DNA of 49,689 nucleotides. Source: Cryobacterium sp. GTDB taxonomy: Bacteria; Actinomycetota; Actinomycetes; Actinomycetales; Microbacteriaceae. Location of the stretch: the NCBI GenBank assembly GCA_019638975.1, contig JAHBST010000007.1, positions 1 through 49,689 on the forward strand, written 5' to 3'. Positions 45,269 through 49,689 of this stretch are shown here, one piece after another. The number at the start of each line of letters is the position of its first letter. Position 1 is the stretch's first letter. A program made the translations under genes and the position numbers. Below the pieces are notes generated by a model. It was not told the DNA's origin and made no database searches. It worked only from the letters and a program-made list of their open reading frames with translations.

Positions 45269-46129
45269 ACCCTCCAGTGTGCGGACCCAGTGCCGCAGGA
45301 AAGCGGCACCCGCGTCATCGTGAATGAGATCGCCCTCCGTTATCACGCGGTAGGGGCGGTTCAGGATGCCGTCAGCCGGGCGCACGTCGAGGTGCGCGAC
45401 GTCGAATCCCTCATCATGCAGGAAATCGGCCATGAGGTAGTCGCTTCTCGAATCGCCGACAGTGCGCCACAGTGTCGGCAATTCTCCCGTGGACCTGAAA
45501 TAGTCGAGCGCCCGCTCGGCCCCGCGGTCTTTGTCGAGAAGAACCGACTCCACATCCGTCGAGATGATCGTCGGATCCACGCGGAAGTTCACGCGCCCAT
45601 CGGCATCCGGGAACTCCTGCTCGCCGTAGCGCGCGCCGAGTCCGTACTCGACGAGCAGATCGAAGGCTTCCTGATTCGCGAGACGCTGAGCGATCTGGTA
45701 GTCGGATGAGGAGACGTCCGGGTTCTGTTCGAGGGAAATCATCGCGTGCTTCGTGTCGTCGAAGAACATCGACTCGCTGAACCGAGACTGGGCGATGTCG
45801 CGAATCTCGGTCGTGTAGTCCTCGGGGAGAGCGACCTCTCGGTCGATCGTGACGTCGCCCAATCCTGCGGCGGTAATTGGGAATCAAACTGCACCCTTCT
45901 CGCTCACTCCGAACATGCGGACGCCATCGGCGAGTCCCGCCCGAAGCAAGGGCTCGACGACGCTGTCTCGGACGAATGCGTCGCTGCGTCCCGTGATGAA
46001 TGCGATGGGCACTCCGAGTCGAGCGAGGGTGACGAGATCTTCGACAATGCTCGGGATCGCGATTCGGCGCTCGACCGGACTCGAAATGGGACCGTCGACG
46101 TCCAGAAGCAACCCGAGCGGCGGAATCAT
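45266..46129 (-). pseudogene. HAD-family hydrolase interrupted by an in-frame TGA
   Basis: Two open stretches in one and the same reading frame, 46129-45884 (81 aa) and 45883-45266, are separated only by a TGA at 45884-45886. Joined they make a 287-residue HAD phosphatase-like protein. Motif I LLDVDGP and motif II FITGRSD lie before the stop; DPTIISTDVESVLLDKDRG and motif IV VGDSRSDYLMADFL lie after it. The context EKGAV-stop-FPIT suggests TGG (Trp) changed to TGA by one base. Neither half can carry the full active site. A TTG at 45862 could restart translation, but without a ribosome binding site. A sequencing error cannot be excluded. The start overlaps SRAP by 4 bases (ATGA). Confidence 0.85.
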
Positions 46130-46836
46130 GGAACGAAGGGTTCGATGAGCGAATGGTCGCTCGGGTCCACTGTCCGCGTGTTGTTGAGACGCCGATCAAC
46201 GCGGAAAGTTTGGAGCGTTCGAGCGACCGCGAGCGAACTCGCATCCATCATCGCCGCGAGCGCGCCTGTGTCGGGTGCGCCTGGCGTTCCGGCCTTCGCC
46301 GGGTTCAGCCACTCCGACCAGGCGTCGCGAGAGAGGAACACCGGCATCCGATCGTGCACCTGACCGCTCGCGTCGGTTGCTTCGCGCGTCGCGATCGTGA
46401 ATGTCAATCTCCATCCTTCGCCCTCGTCGCGCGCCGCGTAAAGGCCCGCGGCCGCGAGAGTCTCCGAGCCGTGAATGTAGTGGGGCTGCTTGCCATCGGG
46501 TTCGTCGGTCCACTCGAAATATCCCGACATCGGAATGAGGCAGCGCTGACTCGCGAAGGAACCGCGAAACATTCCGTTCGTGGAGAGCGTCTCCATGCGC
46601 GCGTTGATGGGCGCTGGGCCACCCGGTTTGGCCCAACCGGGTCGGAAGCCCCAGCTCGCGAGATCCAGGTTCCGGACGACGCCGCCGTCCCCGGTCGAAC
46701 GCTCGCGAACAATCGGCGCCCGGTTGGTGGGGGCTATCGAATAGGCGGGAATCCAATCGTTGTAGTCACCGCCAGTGGCCACGAACTCCTCGATCAGGGT
46801 ATTGACGTGATCATCGAGAGCGAATCGGCCGCACAT
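46126..46836 (-). CDS. SRAP-family abasic-site processing protein (YedK/HMCES type)
   Basis: Forms a thiazolidine crosslink with abasic sites in single-stranded DNA, shielding them at forks. The 236-aa protein begins MCGRF: after Met removal Cys2 is the reacting residue. The conserved NAR(M)E (PINARMET near residues 75-82), GYFEW near 104-108 and HDRMP near 160-164 are in place. The ATG at 46836 is fixed by the need for Cys2, and TACCGT stands 6 bases before it, so the mRNA is predicted leaderless. Overlaps the broken HAD gene by 4 bases. dnaE2 close by suggests a DNA-damage context, though not one operon. Confidence 0.94.
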   Translation of the reverse strand: MCGRFALDDHVNTLIEEFVATGGDYNDWIPAYSIAPTNRAPIVRERSTGDGGVVRNLDLASWGFRPGWAKPGGPAPINARMETLSTNGMFRGSFASQRCLIPMSGYFEWTDEPDGKQPHYIHGSETLAAAGLYAARDEGEGWRLTFTIATREATDASGQVHDRMPVFLSRDAWSEWLNPAKAGTPGAPDTGALAAMMDASSLAVARTLQTFRVDRRLNNTRTVDPSDHSLIEPFVP

Positions 46837-46842
46837 CCATTA

Positions 46843-46848
46843 ACGGTA
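46843..46848 (-). promoter_or_regulatory. -10 element of the predicted leaderless SRAP transcript
   Basis: On the minus strand TACCGT, then 6 bases, then ATG. This start is fixed independently by the catalytic Cys2, so it is a good test case for the spacing rule. Confidence 0.55.
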
Positions 46849-46890
46849 CCGTCAGCGGCGGCCGTGTGCGTGTGCCAGAGTTGATCCGAG

Positions 46891-47697
46891 ATGAAGAAGG
46901 CGATCGTGAAACGTGCTGCGCTTTTCACGGTGAGCGCGATCGTCCTGGCGGCGTCCTTCGTCGGAGTGGCGTACTTCTTCGTCATGACGAGGATGGGCCA
47001 GGGGATCGACCAGAGCGCTTTCAACGGCGCCACGCTCGGCCAGCGCACGGTCGCTCCCGTGACGCTCAGCCTTCTCGACGCGCTCCCCATCGCCGGCGTC
47101 GCCATCGCGGGAGTGATCGCGATCGTCTTCGTGATATCCCGGCGCAATTTTGGCGTGCTCGTGGTCGGAATTGTTGCGGCGGCCCTTGCCAATGGAGTCA
47201 CCCAATTGGTGAAGAACTTCATTCTGGTCCGCCCGAGCCTCGGAGTCCCGGGCTTTTCGGAGAATTCGCTGCCATCGGGCCACACGACCCTCGCCGCGTC
47301 GGCGGCGCTCGTCGTGTTTCTCGTTTCGGGCCCGCGCATCCGGCCTCTCGTCGGTGTGGTCGGAGCGATATTCACGGCCGCCGTCGGTGTCTCCACCCTC
47401 GCGAACCAGTGGCATCGACCGAGCGATGTGGTTGCGGCGCTTCTCGTGGTCGCGTTTTTCGGATGTCTGGCGGGTCTCGTGCTTCTGGGCTTTCGATTTC
47501 ACGTCCCCGAGCCGCGGCGTGATGTGTGGAGTCGAGCGCTTTTGCTGTTGTCGCTGCCGTGCGCCGGTCTCGCCGTGGCCACGATCCTTGTCGCCGGTCT
47601 TGTTCCGGTCGCGTACGTCGGTGCTGCTTCGGGCATCACAGCGTGTGTGCTCGTGTTGACGGCAGCTGCGAACCACACGTTTCGCGCGATCCTTTAG
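46891..47697 (+). CDS. PAP2-family membrane phosphatase
   Basis: A 268-aa integral membrane protein of the type 2 phosphatidic acid phosphatase family, probably acting on lipid or polyprenyl phosphates at the outer face. About six to seven helices. The three catalytic blocks are present: KNFILVRPSLG near residues 109-119, SLPSGHTTLAA near 126-136 and NQWHRPSDVVAA near 171-182. No clear ribosome binding site is seen before the ATG. The stop overlaps the convergent dnaE2 stop by 4 bases. Substrate may be undecaprenyl pyrophosphate or phosphatidylglycerol phosphate; not decidable. Confidence 0.9.
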   Translation: MKKAIVKRAALFTVSAIVLAASFVGVAYFFVMTRMGQGIDQSAFNGATLGQRTVAPVTLSLLDALPIAGVAIAGVIAIVFVISRRNFGVLVVGIVAAALANGVTQLVKNFILVRPSLGVPGFSENSLPSGHTTLAASAALVVFLVSGPRIRPLVGVVGAIFTAAVGVSTLANQWHRPSDVVAALLVVAFFGCLAGLVLLGFRFHVPEPRRDVWSRALLLLSLPCAGLAVATILVAGLVPVAYVGAASGITACVLVLTAAANHTFRAIL

Positions 47698-49689
47698 CGG
47701 AAGTCTCTGGACGGAATTCGAGCGACCAGGAACAAGGGCTCGAGCCGGTCCGCGAGGATATTCGTCACCCCTTCCGGCGAGCGTTCGAGGATGCCGCGCA
47801 CGATGAGCGCAGAGGACTCCCGAGCGGTCCGGCGGTACCGTTTCCAGACTCCCGTGCTGCAAATGACGTTCACGAGCCCCGATTCATCCTCGAGGTTCAT
47901 GAACGTGATTCCGCTCGCAGTCGCCGGGCGCTGGCGATGCGTGACGATCCCGCCAACCTCGATCCGGCGACCGGATTCTGTTGTCGCGAGTTGCGCTGCA
48001 GCGAGTACCCCGCGTTCATCGAGGAGCGCGCGCACGTGCCGGATCGGATGATCGGTCGTCGAGATACCGGTAGCCCAGAGGTCCGCGACGAGAGTCTCGG
48101 CCTCCGTCGGGAGACGGAAGAGCGGCGGCTGCACGGTGACGAGCGTCCCGTCAAGGAACTCGGCCCTGTTGTGTGCCGCCGACCCGGACATCCAGAGCGC
48201 TTCGCGCACCGTGAGACCGAAGCCTTCGAACGCGCCGGCGGCAGCGAGCGCCTCGAGTTGCGGCGTGGTGAGTCCGACGCGGTGCACGAGATCCGCCTGA
48301 TCCCGGTAGGGCCCGTGACTTTCGCGTTCGCCGACGATTCGTTCTGCGAGGACGCTGCCGATGCTCTTCACCTCGGCGAGCCCGAGCCGCACGGCGATGC
48401 GCGCATCCCTGCGGTGATCGTGAGTGTCAAACGGTACTGCTCGGTCGAAGTCGGGCACGGGAGGCTGCTCGAAGGCCAGACACGCATCAGAGGGCGAGGT
48501 TGTTTCCCGCCCGAGCTCCTCCAGCCCCGCCTCCACACCGCTCACGAGCACGTCGGGCTTGCGCACCTCGACGCCGTGCCGTCGGGCATCCGCGACGAGA
48601 GAGGCGGGGGAATAGAAGCCCATCGGCTGGGCGCGCAAAAGCGAGGCGAGGAATGCCGCGGGGTAGTGCAGTTTGAGCCACGAGCTCGCGTACACGAGAA
48701 GCGCGAAGCTCAGCGAGTGGCTTTCGGCGAACCCGAAGTTCGCGAACGCCTGGATCTTGCGGTAGATGTCGTCGGAGGCCTCCTGCGTGAGGCCGTTCTC
48801 GGCCATCCCCGCATACAGCTTCTCGCGCAGCTTCTCGATGCGCTCGATGCCGCGCTTGGAGCCCATCGCGCGGCGCAGCAAATCGGCATCCTCGCCCGTG
48901 CAATTGCCGACCGCCATCGCCATTTGCATGAGCTGCTCCTGGAACACGGGGATGCCGAGCGTGCGCTCGAGCGGTTCCACGAGCTTCGGATGCGCGTAGG
49001 TGACTTTCTCCCTGCCCAGCTTGCGGCGCACGTACGGGTGCACGGCCCCGCCCTGGATGGGACCCGGTCGGATCATCGCGATCTCCACGACGAGGTCGTA
49101 GAACTTGCGCGGCTGCAGCCTCGGGAGCAGCCCCATTTGGGCGCGCGACTCCACCTGAAACACTCCGATGGAGTCGGCGCGGCACAGCATGTCGTACACG
49201 CCGGCCTCTTCGCGCGGGATGGTCGACAGTTCCCAGCTTTCGCCCAGATGGTCGCGCACGAGGTCGAAACAGTACTGGATGGCCGCGAGCATCCCGAGCC
49301 CGAGCAGGTCGAACTTCACGAGGCCCATCCACGCGCAATCGTCCTTGTCCCACTGCACGACGGTGCGGCCGTCCATGCGCCCGTGCTCGATCGGCACGAC
49401 CTCGCCCACCGGCCGGTCGGTGAGCACCATTCCGCCGGAGTGGATGCCGAGGTGCCGCGGGAACGTGAGCACTTGCTGGGCGAGCTCGATGACGGGCTCG
49501 GGGATGTCATGGTCGCCGGTGGTGAGGCTGTGCCGCTCGATCTGCTTCGAGTACGCGTCCTGCTGGCCGGGGGAGTGGCCGAGCGCCTTCGCCATGTCCC
49601 GCACGGCCACTTTGGGGCGGTAACTGATGACGTTCGCCACCTGGGCGGCGTTGTACCTGCCGTATTTGCGGTACACGTACTGGATGATT
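47694..49689 (-). CDS. dnaE2: Error-prone DNA polymerase DnaE2, 5' end beyond window
   Basis: C-family polymerase for damage-tolerant synthesis, usually with ImuA'/ImuB. About 665 C-terminal residues are present; the frame stays open to the right edge (IIQYVYRKYG), so the PHP domain and first two catalytic Asp lie outside. The third palm Asp is seen in GLVKFDLLG. The finger motifs IRPGPIQGGAVHPY and QEQLMQMAMAVGNCTGEDADLLRRAMG follow, then FNFGFAESHS-like FANFGFAESHSLSFA, helix-hairpin-helix, and an OB domain with GITFMNLEDESGLVNVI. The short tail after the OB fold and lack of the replicative C-terminal domain favour DnaE2 over DnaE1. The segment from 48.8 kb on is richer in G+C than most of the window. 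Confidence 0.93.
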   Translation of the reverse strand, partial: IIQYVYRKYGRYNAAQVANVISYRPKVAVRDMAKALGHSPGQQDAYSKQIERHSLTTGDHDIPEPVIELAQQVLTFPRHLGIHSGGMVLTDRPVGEVVPIEHGRMDGRTVVQWDKDDCAWMGLVKFDLLGLGMLAAIQYCFDLVRDHLGESWELSTIPREEAGVYDMLCRADSIGVFQVESRAQMGLLPRLQPRKFYDLVVEIAMIRPGPIQGGAVHPYVRRKLGREKVTYAHPKLVEPLERTLGIPVFQEQLMQMAMAVGNCTGEDADLLRRAMGSKRGIERIEKLREKLYAGMAENGLTQEASDDIYRKIQAFANFGFAESHSLSFALLVYASSWLKLHYPAAFLASLLRAQPMGFYSPASLVADARRHGVEVRKPDVLVSGVEAGLEELGRETTSPSDACLAFEQPPVPDFDRAVPFDTHDHRRDARIAVRLGLAEVKSIGSVLAERIVGERESHGPYRDQADLVHRVGLTTPQLEALAAAGAFEGFGLTVREALWMSGSAAHNRAEFLDGTLVTVQPPLFRLPTEAETLVADLWATGISTTDHPIRHVRALLDERGVLAAAQLATTESGRRIEVGGIVTHRQRPATASGITFMNLEDESGLVNVICSTGVWKRYRRTARESSALIVRGILERSPEGVTNILADRLEPLFLVARIPSRDFR

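Noticed and set aside
45884..45886. TGA in the HAD gene as selenocysteine or as Trp in a changed genetic code
   Set aside because: No selenocysteine hairpin is evident, the position fits Trp and not Cys in the surrounding sequence, and TGA ends many intact genes in the window.

Overview
The window is one continuous stretch of chromosome from a high-GC Gram-positive bacterium of the Actinobacteria, most likely order Micrococcales and probably family Microbacteriaceae. This rests on WhiA, RbpA, OpcA, a DUF3099 protein, an actinobacterial-type SUF operon with an embedded Rieske ferredoxin, an SURF1/heme A pathway, and a gene order (rapZ-whiA ... gap-pgk-tpiA-secG-rbpA / pgl-opcA-zwf-pgi-tal-tkt / ctaB-ctaA / suf) typical of that group. 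The genus cannot be named from sequence alone. I see no tRNA, rRNA, CRISPR array, insertion sequence, integrase or phage gene. Almost the whole window is coding.

Layout. 0.1-2 kb: rapZ and whiA. 2.1-6.5 kb (+): sodA, the lower-glycolysis run gap-pgk-tpiA, then secG and rbpA. 6.5-14.7 kb (-): a six-gene operon tkt-tal-pgi-zwf-opcA-pgl, mostly joined by 4-bp overlaps, covering the oxidative and non-oxidative pentose phosphate pathway plus Pgi. 14.9-16.8 kb: the heme A genes ctaB (+) and ctaA (-), whose 3' ends overlap. 17.1-21.2 kb (+): sufB-sufD-Rieske ferredoxin-sufC-sufT-like. 21.2-24.9 kb: bioY (-), an ABC-F protein (+), and a three-gene overlapping operon DUF3099 - small zinc-type protein - SURF1 (-). 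25-29 kb: fabG, serB, and divergent glgC/glgA. 28.9-36.6 kb: a lone ABC ATPase, rpmE2, a DnaQ-type exonuclease, treS, an alpha/beta hydrolase with a GT4 glycosyltransferase, a YbaK-type deacylase with a histidine phosphatase, and a SpoU methyltransferase. 36.6-45.3 kb: a D,D-carboxypeptidase-like protein, a fatty acid desaturase, an SGNH hydrolase, a YeaQ/GlsB-type membrane protein followed by a clear intrinsic terminator, a polyprenol-phosphate-mannose-synthase-like/GtrA fusion with a GT-C glycosyltransferase, and a histidine kinase/OmpR regulator pair. 45.3-49.7 kb: a HAD hydrolase gene split by one in-frame stop, an SRAP protein, a PAP2 phosphatase, and the 3' two thirds of dnaE2, which runs off the right edge.

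The genes are mainly core metabolism. Glucose-6-phosphate flows into the pentose phosphate operon and glycolysis. GlgC and GlgA (GlgM-like) make glycogen or maltosyl intermediates, and TreS interconverts maltose and trehalose. CtaA/CtaB and SURF1 serve cytochrome oxidase assembly, and the SUF genes make Fe-S clusters. The polyprenol-mannose-type synthase and GT-C enzyme form a local donor/acceptor pair for envelope glycosylation.

The strongest unexpected signals are: (1) about a dozen genes whose start codon lies exactly 6 or 7 nt after a TANNNT hexamer, which predicts leaderless mRNAs; (2) the HAD gene interrupted by a single TGA between its catalytic halves; (3) a LacI-type operator over the treS promoter; (4) the GT2-GtrA fusion coupled to a GT-C enzyme; (5) an uncharacterised Cys/His small protein coupled to SURF1. 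None is clearly a wholly new system.
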